From the NCBI RefSeq assembly GCF_027158485.1, contig NZ_JAMKYJ010000012.1: a stretch of 64,000 nucleotides of DNA, one strand, 5' to 3'. This stretch comes from Oxalobacter formigenes (GTDB lineage: Bacteria; Pseudomonadota; Gammaproteobacteria; Burkholderiales; Burkholderiaceae_D). Positions 18,377 through 27,300 of this stretch are shown in pieces. Numbering within the stretch: position 1 is the first letter of the stretch; the number at the start of each line of letters is the position of its first letter. The translations under genes and the position numbers were made by a program. The notes under the pieces were generated by a model. The model worked only from the letters and a program-made list of their open reading frames with translations, was not told the origin of the DNA and ran no database searches.

Positions 18377-19525
18377 ATGATGAAAATTTCTGGCTGTTTT
18401 CTGGCATTGCTGTTTGGTGTCACTTCCAGTATGGCGGCAGATACCACACGCTATTATCGTTATGATGAAATAAACGGCCCCCTGAAATCGGCGTCATCTG
18501 GTCTTGCAGGTGATGGCATTCGGGTGTTGACGAGTATCCCCGGTGTGAAAGGGGATGACTTCCTGCGCAAGATGAAAGCGTTCATCGACAGTGAATCCGG
18601 ATGGGACGCACCGAAAGGATATAAGCTTGATCAGGTGGCTTTCAGCAATTTCAAGGCCGAATTGCTTCACAAGGAAGGTGCTCATTCCAGAAAAGCGGTT
18701 CTGCTGTTACACGGCGGTGCTTACCTTATCCAGTTGTCCAATATGTATCGTGACATGGCAATCCGGTATTCGAAAATGACCGATAACGCCGATGTATTGA
18801 TGCCCGATTACCGGATTGCGCCGAAATATGTTTTCCCGTCCGCGCTCGAAGATGCGTTTGAAGCCTGGAACTGGTTGCTTGCCAAAGGCTACAAACCGAA
18901 AGACATTCTTATTGTCGGCGACAGCGCTGGCGGTAACCTGACACTGGCCCTGACGCTGAAATTGCGTGACATGGGCAAAGAATTGCCGGGTGCAATTGTC
19001 TGTATGTCGCCCTGGACCGATATGGCTGGAAGCGGGAAATCGCATATGGAAAAAATGACGGTTGATCCACTTTTCGGCAATACTCCCGAATACTTGCCAC
19101 CCAAAGACGGCGTGATGCCGGAAGTCTTGCCTTTCATCCTGAGTTATGTCGGAAAAACGGATCTCAAAAATCCCTATTTGTCGCCGGCATATGCGAAATA
19201 TGACAAATTTCCACCCATGCTGATTCAGGTGGGCACGGAAGAGGTACTGGAAAGCGATTCCGAGCTGGTTTATCAAAGTGCCGTGAAAGCCGGTGTCGAT
19301 GCAACGCTGACACGATACTTTGGCATGTTCCATGTTTTCCAGATACTGGGAGACGTTGCCCCGGAAAGCAGGGAAGCGTGGAATGAAGTCAACAGTTTCA
19401 TCGCTCATAAATTCCTGCATGCAAAACAGGAAGTACTGAAACAGCTTCCGGCTCCGTCATTTGTCATTCGTCCAGGGAACGAGTCCGTCAGGGTTTTGAA
19501 AAAGTCGGAAAATGGCGTTCAGTGA
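18377..19525 (+). CDS. Secreted alpha/beta hydrolase (HSL-type esterase)
   Basis: A 382-residue serine hydrolase. The N-terminal signal peptide ends at about residue 20 (SSMAA/D), so it is periplasmic or secreted. The oxyanion-hole motif LLHGGAYLI (HGG) and the nucleophile motif GDSAGGN with Ser183 are those of the hormone-sensitive-lipase/bacterial family IV esterases. PDYRIAPKYVFPSALEDAF is a family block. The catalytic Asp is probably in IQVGTEEVLESDSE and His in FGMFHVFQI. The substrate is likely a short-chain ester, but the sequence does not tell. It is a single gene, with the convergent kinase gene ending 29 bases after it. Confidence 0.88.
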   Translation: MMKISGCFLALLFGVTSSMAADTTRYYRYDEINGPLKSASSGLAGDGIRVLTSIPGVKGDDFLRKMKAFIDSESGWDAPKGYKLDQVAFSNFKAELLHKEGAHSRKAVLLLHGGAYLIQLSNMYRDMAIRYSKMTDNADVLMPDYRIAPKYVFPSALEDAFEAWNWLLAKGYKPKDILIVGDSAGGNLTLALTLKLRDMGKELPGAIVCMSPWTDMAGSGKSHMEKMTVDPLFGNTPEYLPPKDGVMPEVLPFILSYVGKTDLKNPYLSPAYAKYDKFPPMLIQVGTEEVLESDSELVYQSAVKAGVDATLTRYFGMFHVFQILGDVAPESREAWNEVNSFIAHKFLHAKQEVLKQLPAPSFVIRPGNESVRVLKKSENGVQ

Positions 19526-19554
19526 GTGAATGCAGATAAAAACGATAATGGGGA

Positions 19555-21975
19555 TTATCGGCTGATAAATCGGTCCAGTATTTGATGAAGACGGTCAATA
19601 TCCAGCGGTTTTGCCAGATGCTCGTTCATTCCGGCTGTCTTCGCTGCTTCCACATCCTCCCTGAAAGCATTGGCTGTCATCGCGACAATCGGGACTATTT
19701 GCGCGTCTTTTCTTGAAAGACTGCGGATTTTGCGTGTTGATTCCAGACCTCCCATGACCGGCATTTGCAAATCCATGAAAATCAGTCCGTAATATCCTTC
19801 AGATGAAGACATGAACCTTTCCAGTGCTTCCTGCCCGTTTTTGGCGGTTTCAACCCGGATGCCGCTCTCGGCAAGGATGACTTCCGCTATTTCCCTGTTC
19901 AGCTCGTTATCTTCGACCAGTAATACTTTTTTTCCCTTGTAATCCCGTTTTTGTCTTGAGGATTCAACGACAGACGCGTGCTCATTTTCTTTCATGGCAT
20001 GTTTTTTGATCGCGTAAGCAAGAGCGGATTTCAGCATGGGTTTGACCAGAAAACCATTTGCGCCTGAAGCGAGTGCCTTTGATTCGTATTCCATCCAGTC
20101 ATAGGCTGAGGCAAGCAGAATGGGAATGTCGGAGCCGATTTGTTTCCGGATCAGTCTTGTCGTTTCGATTCCATCCATTTTCGGCATTTTCAGATCGATG
20201 ATGACCATCGAAAAATCTTTCCCCGATTGATGTTTTTCCGCTATTTTCTGAATGGCTTGTTCACCTGAAAGAACCCATTCGTTCCGGATTCCCAATTCAT
20301 CGAGCCGCTCACAAGTCGTTTCACAGGCTATCCGGTCATCATCCACGACCAGAATTGCATTTTTCATGAAAAGACAGTAATCGACGGAGCTTTCATTCTG
20401 GAGTTTAAGAGGGAGTTCGACTGTAAAGGTGGAACCTTTCCGGTAAGTGCTTTTTACCTTGATATCCCCATTTATCAGTTTCACGATATTCCGGCTTATC
20501 GCCATACCGAGTCCTGTCCCCTGGACAGCCAGTACATCGGCGTCGTCAGCGCGTTCAAAGGGAGAAAATAGTTTTTCAATGAATTCCGGTTTCATTCCGT
20601 AACCGTTATCTTCGAACGTAAATTCATAAAGACCATAACCAGCTGTATTCGATGGTTTTTCACGGATGTCGAACATGATTTTTCCACCGGCAGGCGTGTA
20701 TTTAATGGCATTGGATAATATGTTCAGAAAGACTTGCTGGATATGCTGGGGGTCGCCAATAACATTTTCGTGACGTAAATGATGGGCCCGTATGTCGAAA
20801 GTATGTTGCTTGGCCATAACGGATGGTTGCAGAATCGTAACCAGATTTTGCAGCATGTCATTCAGGCAGAATTCTTCTTCTGTAATAGCAAGATTGCCGC
20901 TTTCGATTCTCGACATATCCAGAACTTCATTGATCAGGCCCAGCAGCAGTTTGGAGGAGAGAGTTATTTTCCCGAGGCAGTCCTTTACCCTGTCCCTGTC
21001 GTCGATATGTGTTCCGGCAATGGCTGTCATGCCAATGATGGCGTTCATCGGAGTACGGATGTCATGACTCATACGTGAAAGAAATTCCGATTTTGAACGA
21101 TTCGCCCGTTCAGCTGTCTGAAGGGCGTCATGGAGCATGACTGAACGTTCTTCGAGTTGTCTTTGCAGTTCACGCTGTTCAGTAATATCGGTGATATCAA
21201 TATAAATCACAAGATAAACAGGATTGTCATTGATCCAGTCGATACAGTTTGCATTGACCTGAAACCACAAGTTGCCACCGGTTTTATCCGTTGCCTGAAG
21301 GGTGAAATGAACACGTTCTCCCCTGCGCATCCGCGAAAAGTTTTGAAGATATACTCTTCGGTTTTTTTCCGTGTTTACATTGGAAAGACCGAAAGCCAGA
21401 CCTTCCTGCTCGCTGCTATCGAAGAAATCCCTGAAACGTTCATTGGCTCCAAGAAAGCGGAAGCCTTCTTCATTGACCTGAAACCGTGCAACAAAACCCG
21501 GAAGATTGTCATAAGTGACGGACTGTTCCTTCTGCATCCTGATCTGGTCGTCGATATTTGTGATGACAGTGTAGGAAACCTGGTAACCGTTTACGTACTC
21601 GTCTGAAAACACATTGGATATATTGACCCATATATGGCTTCCATCCTTGCGGGGCATCGTGGTGACAAGGTTGTAGCCATTGCGGTCGGCCTTGATCGTA
21701 GATGTCACCGTTTCAACAAGTTCGTTCCATTGTTTCTGATGGTTTGCGTAATAGAGATCGGGCCGGTTGTGGAACCTGGCTTCATATTCTTCTTTAGGCC
21801 AGCCGATAAGTCGATAGTAGTAGTCGTTTGCCCAGACCAGCGTGTAATTTTCATCCAGCAAATGCTTGCTGACACTGACTCCCAAAAGACGCATCAGGGT
21901 GTGATATTCATAATCGGCAACTGCTTCATTACCGTCTATCCCTGTTCTGTTTTTACTGTCGTCCATTTTCGGCAT
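19555..21975 (-). CDS. Hybrid sensor histidine kinase with two receiver domains
   Basis: A cytoplasmic sensor kinase of about 806 residues; no membrane helix seen. Order: PAS (about 20-130, with WANDYYYRLIGWPKEEY), a second PAS/PAC (about 150-270), HisKA with phospho-accepting H304 (MSHDIRTPMNAIIGMT), HATPase (NILSNAIKYTPAGG, EDNGYGMKPEFI, GTGLGMAISRNIV), receiver 1 with D594 (MVIIDLKMPKMDG) and receiver 2 with D735 (IFMDLQMPVMGG). There is no Hpt domain, so the output may go to a separate phosphotransferase. The start at 21975 has AGGAGAGGG just upstream; a longer frame adds 19 codons. It is divergent from the tandem GntR gene. Confidence 0.92.
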   Translation of the reverse strand: MPKMDDSKNRTGIDGNEAVADYEYHTLMRLLGVSVSKHLLDENYTLVWANDYYYRLIGWPKEEYEARFHNRPDLYYANHQKQWNELVETVTSTIKADRNGYNLVTTMPRKDGSHIWVNISNVFSDEYVNGYQVSYTVITNIDDQIRMQKEQSVTYDNLPGFVARFQVNEEGFRFLGANERFRDFFDSSEQEGLAFGLSNVNTEKNRRVYLQNFSRMRRGERVHFTLQATDKTGGNLWFQVNANCIDWINDNPVYLVIYIDITDITEQRELQRQLEERSVMLHDALQTAERANRSKSEFLSRMSHDIRTPMNAIIGMTAIAGTHIDDRDRVKDCLGKITLSSKLLLGLINEVLDMSRIESGNLAITEEEFCLNDMLQNLVTILQPSVMAKQHTFDIRAHHLRHENVIGDPQHIQQVFLNILSNAIKYTPAGGKIMFDIREKPSNTAGYGLYEFTFEDNGYGMKPEFIEKLFSPFERADDADVLAVQGTGLGMAISRNIVKLINGDIKVKSTYRKGSTFTVELPLKLQNESSVDYCLFMKNAILVVDDDRIACETTCERLDELGIRNEWVLSGEQAIQKIAEKHQSGKDFSMVIIDLKMPKMDGIETTRLIRKQIGSDIPILLASAYDWMEYESKALASGANGFLVKPMLKSALAYAIKKHAMKENEHASVVESSRQKRDYKGKKVLLVEDNELNREIAEVILAESGIRVETAKNGQEALERFMSSSEGYYGLIFMDLQMPVMGGLESTRKIRSLSRKDAQIVPIVAMTANAFREDVEAAKTAGMNEHLAKPLDIDRLHQILDRFISR

Positions 21976-22160
21976 GGCCCTCTCCTGGAGTGGCCAAATC
22001 TTGTTAAAAGGAAAAAAAGTTGCCTTTATCATAATATCACAGTTTGCTTTTTTAATATCATGACGATAAAACTGGCTGTCAGCTCAGGAGAAAAAGGGTT
22101 AACTGAAAAATGACGGCATATTCGATAACTTTTGCGGGATAAAAGAGAGGCTTATAAGGA

Positions 22161-23573
22161 ATGGACAAGAACAGGTATGCTTTACTCTATGGCTATCTTC
22201 TTGCAAGGATTTATTTTGGATTTTACCCAAAAGGCAAAGCGCTTCCATCCATTTACCGGTTAAGTGAAATGTTTGGAGTCTCGACCATAACGTCTCGTGA
22301 GGCAATCAGGCTTCTGAAAGAAAAAGGTTTTGTAACCGGGTCGCAAGGGAAGCGTACTGTAGTCATATTCGATCGTGTCAATTCCGGAAAACCTCCCGAG
22401 GAAATTTTTGCTGAAAAAGAAACACTTCAGGATCTTTTTCAGAGCCTGTATCTGTTAATTCCTTCCTTTTTTTACCAGGGTTATTTCTTGTGCAGCACGA
22501 AGGAGCTGGATCGGCTTGGCGTCATTCTCGATCGTTTTGACGACGTATTGGGCGAACAGACACTTTATTATCTGTTTTATCTTGTAAGCCGATTGAATAA
22601 TCCGCTTATAAACGATTTGTACGCCGACACTATACTTTATGCCTATCCTGTTCATGTTCTACGGTTTTTCAACGAATCCGGGTGGGGGGAAAAATATAAA
22701 AAACTGGGGATCGAGTTACGGCAAATGATCGACTTGCGAAGAAAGGGGGAAGAAAAAGAACTTTGGGATTTGATTCATACCGCTTATCTTGAATACGACA
22801 AGGATTACGCAAGTGGAAAGTGCCAGGCAGATCTGAAAAAAGCGTATACATGGGGCAAGCCGGATATTTGTCATTCCATCGCGCGGGAATTGATTTATCG
22901 AATTTATTGTGAAAAATATCCGGTCGATACTTTTTTGCCTTCACCCAAAACCCTTTCACAGGAATTTTCCTCTGCAATTATTACCATCAGGCGTGCGATC
23001 GGTTTATTGAACAAACTGGGGGTGACGGAATCCATCAATGGAAAGGGGACAAAAGTTCTATCCATTGCCGAAGGAAGAAAAAAGATCAGATGGATCGAGC
23101 CTTCCGTTCGCAAAAGTATCATGACCTATTTTTATGCACTTCATATTTTTGCAATAAGTTGCACGTCAGTGGCAAAGGCATTATTTCCTCGTATCGACAA
23201 AGAAAGACTGGCATTTCTCAGAAAAGAGCTTCTTGCGGCAAAAGAATCGGGATATACCGAAGCCGTTTGCGGGATCTGTTTTTCGATTCTGCTTGAAAAC
23301 AGCAACCTTTCTGCAATTTGCGAAATATATCTCCGGCTCCAAGACCTTCTGTTATGGGGATATCCACTTATTTTCATCGAGCCTCGTCTGCAAGTGGATG
23401 ACTATGTCGATATGCTCGTTGAAGGCATCGATAATAGGGATGAAAGATTGTTCGCCGGGGGACTCGAACAAATCGTTCGTGCCATTTTTGTATCCTCCCG
23501 AACGAAAATCATTTCTGTTGGTATCGACGCGGCAAAAAATGTCGAATTACCGGTGTTGCCACCGGTTTCGTAA
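22161..23573 (+). CDS. Tandem GntR-type regulator (two HTH domains)
   Basis: A 470-residue protein built from two similar halves. Half one has a GntR winged helix (about 1-70; LPSIYRLSEMFGVSTITSRE, AIRLLKEKGFV) and a helical region (85-215). Half two has a second GntR winged helix (about 245-325; LPSPKTLSQEFSSAIITIRR, AIGLLNKLGV) and another helical region (330-455). The helical parts are FCD-like in position, but I do not see the metal-binding Asp/His set of FCD domains. Ordinary GntR proteins have one HTH in about 230-250 residues, so this looks like a fused dimer. The gene lies between a hybrid kinase and a GGDEF/EAL gene whose upstream region has two perfect palindromes of GntR-site type. 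Effector unknown. Confidence 0.8.
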   Translation: MDKNRYALLYGYLLARIYFGFYPKGKALPSIYRLSEMFGVSTITSREAIRLLKEKGFVTGSQGKRTVVIFDRVNSGKPPEEIFAEKETLQDLFQSLYLLIPSFFYQGYFLCSTKELDRLGVILDRFDDVLGEQTLYYLFYLVSRLNNPLINDLYADTILYAYPVHVLRFFNESGWGEKYKKLGIELRQMIDLRRKGEEKELWDLIHTAYLEYDKDYASGKCQADLKKAYTWGKPDICHSIARELIYRIYCEKYPVDTFLPSPKTLSQEFSSAIITIRRAIGLLNKLGVTESINGKGTKVLSIAEGRKKIRWIEPSVRKSIMTYFYALHIFAISCTSVAKALFPRIDKERLAFLRKELLAAKESGYTEAVCGICFSILLENSNLSAICEIYLRLQDLLLWGYPLIFIEPRLQVDDYVDMLVEGIDNRDERLFAGGLEQIVRAIFVSSRTKIISVGIDAAKNVELPVLPPVS

Positions 23574-23593
23574 TAATTCACGGGAAAGAATTT

Positions 23594-23620
23594 TCCAGGT
23601 TCCATTAAGGAGAACCTGGA
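23594..23620. repeat. Hairpin after the tandem GntR gene
   Basis: TCCAGGTTC and GAACCTGGA form a 9-bp stem with a 9-base loop, 20 bases after the stop. There is no T-run, so it is a weak terminator or an RNA-stabilising hairpin. Confidence 0.45.
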
Positions 23621-23628
23621 TTACAAAC

Positions 23629-23676
23629 ATTGTTTAAACAATTTATTTCCCGTTAGAAACAAATTGTTTAAACAAT
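23629..23676. promoter_or_regulatory. Two identical palindromic operators
   Basis: ATTGTTTAAACAAT occurs twice (23629-23642 and 23663-23676), each a perfect 14-bp palindrome, 34 bases apart centre to centre. The TTGT-N4-ACAA form agrees with the GT...AC core of GntR-family operators. They lie downstream of the tandem GntR gene and about 240 bases upstream of the GGDEF/EAL start. The rest of the 23574-23911 spacer shows no gene. That this regulator binds here is inference. Confidence 0.6.
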
Positions 23677-23911
23677 GATATGATTTCAAGCTAGTTCATG
23701 ATGGATTTTTCCGTAATCTGAAGAAGCTGGATGACTTTCTGTCAGTACTCGGGGCGTTGTTGTTCTCAAGATGAAAACAAGTGTTTTATACATCTTCCTT
23801 CGATAAAAAATCTATCAAAGTATACGAATATCTGAAACAGTCTGGTTTGTTTCAGGAAGCATTCAATTTCAACAGGGTGTCGCGGTTTGGAAAACCGCAA
23901 GGCTGGCATCG

Positions 23912-25954
23912 ATGGATACAATACTCAGGCAGATAACGGATCACGATTTTTTACAGGAAGTCCTCTCTGAAAGTACAGGGGATTATTATTTTATCGGTGA
24001 TATCGAACAGGATATTTTTTCCGTCAGCCAGAATATGGCGGACGATTTCGGGTTTCCTGATAAACAAATCACAGGCCTATTGCCAACCTGGATGAAACTG
24101 ATACAGCCGGAAGATCAGGAAAGATATTATAAAGCTGCCAATGATCTAGTCTCGGGACGTAAAGACCGATTGAATGAGGAATATCAGGTTCGCCTGAAAA
24201 ACGGTGAGCTGATCTGGATTCATGAAGTCATTCGGGTCAAGAAAAATGCCGGTACCGGAAGGCCCGAACGAGTCGTTGGAATCGCGCGCAAAGTCGAAAA
24301 CGGTGGCAAGGTCGATCTGGTAACCGGTCTGTATACCCATGAGAAATACATGGACAGGATGCAGAAACTGGACGACAGCCATCCTATAGGCATCATGCTT
24401 TTGGGTATTGACGACTTCACCATGATCAATACCCTGAACAATCACAGTTTCGGTGATCTGGTACTGCGTAATGTCGCTCAGGACATCCGGAATATGCTTC
24501 CGGAATCGGCATTGATTTGCCGGTTTGACGGAGACCAGTTCATCATTGTCTATCCCGATGCGACGCGGGAAAAGCTGGAGCGGTTTTATGAAAACGTTCA
24601 GTCGTATACCGGTAAAGTCTACATCAGTCACGGTGTCCATTACCAATTTACGATTTCGGCAGGTGCCGTTTTGTACCCCGATCAAAGAGGGCAAGGTGAT
24701 GATTTGCTCAAATGTGCAGCGGTCGCTCTCAGGAAAGCCAAACTGAACGGGAAAGACAAATGTGTCTTTTATTCAGCCGGGATGTTGTCGCTCCAGCTGG
24801 ATGAACAACGAAAAATTCAGATTCTCGGGGAAAGTATCCGTTCTGGATTCGAAGGTTTCTCAGTTGTTTTCCAACCGGTTAACGATGCCAGTACATTGAG
24901 GGTCTGTGGTGCAGAAGCATTGCTCCGTTTTGAAAATGAGGCGTGTGGCGCCTTAAGCCCCGTTGAATTCATTCCTCTTCTCGAGTCATCCAACCAGATC
25001 ATTCCTGTCGGCCGGTGGGTGCTGGAACAGGCAATCATTGCTTGCAAAAAATGGACGGTTTATATTCCTGATTTCGTCATGCAGGTCAATGTTTCCTATC
25101 TGCAGTTAAGAGACAAGAATTTCTGTTCGAGGGTCGAAGCGCTTTTGAAAGAACACAGGCTTTTGCCGAAGCATATCGTTCTTGAGCTGACGGAAAGTTA
25201 TTTCATCACCGACAGCGAGCGGATCAACGATACCTTGAAGCGTCTGAAGCAGTTGAAAATCCGTCTGGCCATGGACGATTTCGGGACAGGCTATTCGTCT
25301 CTGGGCCGATTGACCGATTTTGACGTCGATATTGTCAAAATCGACCGCCTGTTTGTAAAGACTTCCAACAGTGACCGGTATAACAGGGACTTTATCGAAT
25401 CCGTTATCCGTTTGTGCCATAACGTCGGTATGAAGGTCTGTATCGAAGGCGTGGAAACGGGGGCAGAGCTGAATATGGTCAACCGGCTCTATGCCGATAC
25501 GATTCAAGGGTTTTACGTTTCAAAACCGGTACCGGAAAAACAGTTTTTCAGTACATTTGTCGTCAAGCCGTTTGATGGCAGTATGCTTCTGGTGCGTCAG
25601 GACAAGGCTGCCACGATCAAGAAAATTCTGGGTGACAAGGAATTGCTCCAGTTGCTGGCGGATGCAACCCCGCTTTGCCTTAACTTGTGGAACCAGAATT
25701 TCGAAAATATTGTCTGCAACAAGGAAGCCGTGAAATTGTTCGGCTTGCGCGATGAGAACGAATATCTGGAGCGGTTCTTTGAGCTGTCACCTGAATTCCA
25801 GCCGAATGGCGAACGTTCTGACATCATGGCCCCGGCCAAAATCAAGGAAGCGCTGGAAACAGGAAGAGCTGTTTTTCGCTGGATGCAATGCCCCTGTCAT
25901 GTCTGCTGTGGAATAAAGACCTGCAACTTATCACCTGTAATCAGGAAGCGGTGA
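23912..25954 (+). CDS. PAS-GGDEF-EAL-PAS protein, 3' end out of frame
   Basis: A c-di-GMP signalling protein of 680 residues as it stands. PAS/PAC (about 1-130), then a GGDEF-fold domain whose signature is DGDQF (206-210) and so probably inactive as a cyclase, then EAL (about 305-555). The EAL set looks intact: E335-A-L, VNVSYLQL, LELTES, MDDFGTGYSSL, VKIDRLFV and CIEGVETG, so it is a likely phosphodiesterase. A further PAS (about 575-660) ends abruptly at RAVFRW. After that the frame reads a short unrelated Cys-rich tail (CPCHVCCG) before stopping, while the matching continuation is in the next frame (see the following gene). Probably a PDE cut off from its C-terminal PAS-GGDEF part by an out-of-frame deletion. 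Confidence 0.82.
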   Translation: MDTILRQITDHDFLQEVLSESTGDYYFIGDIEQDIFSVSQNMADDFGFPDKQITGLLPTWMKLIQPEDQERYYKAANDLVSGRKDRLNEEYQVRLKNGELIWIHEVIRVKKNAGTGRPERVVGIARKVENGGKVDLVTGLYTHEKYMDRMQKLDDSHPIGIMLLGIDDFTMINTLNNHSFGDLVLRNVAQDIRNMLPESALICRFDGDQFIIVYPDATREKLERFYENVQSYTGKVYISHGVHYQFTISAGAVLYPDQRGQGDDLLKCAAVALRKAKLNGKDKCVFYSAGMLSLQLDEQRKIQILGESIRSGFEGFSVVFQPVNDASTLRVCGAEALLRFENEACGALSPVEFIPLLESSNQIIPVGRWVLEQAIIACKKWTVYIPDFVMQVNVSYLQLRDKNFCSRVEALLKEHRLLPKHIVLELTESYFITDSERINDTLKRLKQLKIRLAMDDFGTGYSSLGRLTDFDVDIVKIDRLFVKTSNSDRYNRDFIESVIRLCHNVGMKVCIEGVETGAELNMVNRLYADTIQGFYVSKPVPEKQFFSTFVVKPFDGSMLLVRQDKAATIKKILGDKELLQLLADATPLCLNLWNQNFENIVCNKEAVKLFGLRDENEYLERFFELSPEFQPNGERSDIMAPAKIKEALETGRAVFRWMQCPCHVCCGIKTCNLSPVIRKR

Positions 25955-26805
25955 GAATGTTTGCCGTGGAAAACGAATCGGATATTCTGAATCGTTATGA
26001 TGAATTTTCGCCTGTTTACCAGCCGGACAGTGGGCGCAGCAAGGATTTGATGCGCCAGAAAATCCGGGAGGCATTTTCGGAAGGAAGAAGCGTATTCAAA
26101 TGGACTTTCTGTAATAAACAGAGTGAACTGATTCCATGCGATATGACCCTTGTGCGCGTTTCCTATCAGGGGAACGATGCCATAGCGGCTTATTGCAGGG
26201 ATCTGAGAGAACTGGTGCAAACAATTGAACAGAATACCGGCCTGAAACAACTTGCGTATTACGATTCCCTCACCGGTACGTCAAGCCGGGTTGCTTTCAT
26301 GCAATCTCTTAAATCCCGATTCAGGCAACTTAAAAAGAGTGATGTTTTTGCGCTTGTCATGCTGGATTTTGACAATTTCAAAAACATCAACGATACATAT
26401 GGACATCAGGCAGGCGACGCCACTCTGCAAAACAAGATTTCCATGATCAGGACACTGCTGCCGGAAGGTGCCGAGATGGGGCGTTACGGTGGCGATGAAT
26501 TCATCATTCTGCTGGACGATGTCAACTGGGAAGAAGTCAATACCCTGATGAAAAAAATCGTTGAAAAGGTATCGGGTACGATAATGAATACGGGCGGTTT
26601 TGTCTTTCCTGTCACCATCAGTGCAGGGGGCGTTTTCTGGGACCCGTCATGTCTGAATTGCGAACAGTTGTTAAGCAGAGCCGATAAAGCGCTTTATGAT
26701 GCCAAGAGAAACGGCAGAAACCGTTTCATTTTGCTGGACCGTCGCCGTAGGGCTATTGAAGAAACAGCTGAACTGCCACGACACGATAAAAGTCTCTTGC
26801 TGTAA
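25888..26805 (+). CDS. PAS-GGDEF diguanylate cyclase, split-off C-terminal part
   Basis: A 305-residue open frame, overlapping the previous gene by 67 bases in another frame. PAS (about 1-115; LLWNKDLQLITCNQEAVRMF) closely parallels the last PAS of the upstream protein (LNLWNQNFENIVCNKEAVKLF). Then comes a complete GGDEF domain: YYDSLTGTSSR, VMLDFDNFKNINDTYGHQAGD and GGDEF at 201-205. It should make c-di-GMP if expressed. There is no ribosome binding site right before the ATG, so it may depend on translational coupling, or be a dead fragment. In the likely ancestor it was the C-terminal part of one PAS-GGDEF-EAL-PAS-PAS-GGDEF protein. A strong terminator follows. Confidence 0.75.
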   Translation: MPLSCLLWNKDLQLITCNQEAVRMFAVENESDILNRYDEFSPVYQPDSGRSKDLMRQKIREAFSEGRSVFKWTFCNKQSELIPCDMTLVRVSYQGNDAIAAYCRDLRELVQTIEQNTGLKQLAYYDSLTGTSSRVAFMQSLKSRFRQLKKSDVFALVMLDFDNFKNINDTYGHQAGDATLQNKISMIRTLLPEGAEMGRYGGDEFIILLDDVNWEEVNTLMKKIVEKVSGTIMNTGGFVFPVTISAGGVFWDPSCLNCEQLLSRADKALYDAKRNGRNRFILLDRRRRAIEETAELPRHDKSLLL

Positions 26806-26867
26806 AAAGCCGGTATCTTACGTAACTGGATTTCACTTTCAGAATTGTTTCCTCATTTCATGACAAG

Positions 26868-26908
26868 ACACGCCGGATGTGGTACCAGACACATCCGGCG
26901 TGTTTTTT
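26868..26908 (+). terminator. Rho-independent terminator after GGDEF gene
   Basis: ACACGCCGGATGT and ACATCCGGCGTGT form a 13-bp stem with a short loop, followed by a T-run. Confidence 0.92.
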
Positions 26909-27300
26909 CATATTTTCTGCCATTCAATATTTCCATTCCCAATCATCCTTTGACTATTTTTATGGTCATTTTTTGACGGGGAGAAAATTTTTAACAAAAT
27001 TCAGAAAGTTATGGTAGAGTGCTCGCTCGATTTTTATCTTGGCAATAAATGTTAATAAAAAGAAATTCGCAAGGATAACGTAGTGTTACTTTTTGGCAAT
27101 ATAAAACTAATCCTGATTTCTTATAACATGACTTTTATTTTCTTGATTGCAATCGGCAAGCTGAAAATTGCGTGCACATTTTAAAGCGTGTATCGGGATT
27201 TTTTCCCAGAATGAATCCTTGCTCAAAGAAAGGAGAACATGGAATTTTTTTGCAGAAACGGAAAAATTTTGTATCATTTTTTTGCTCGATAATTGACCCA
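26909..27300. other. Long leader region upstream of satP
   Basis: About 390 AT-rich bases with no convincing gene. AAAGGAGAA at about 27230 is a Shine-Dalgarno-like sequence, but it is 60 bases from the satP ATG and leads only into a short frame. The satP ATG itself has a poor Shine-Dalgarno sequence. A long 5' untranslated region is possible; no known riboswitch was recognised. Confidence 0.4.
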
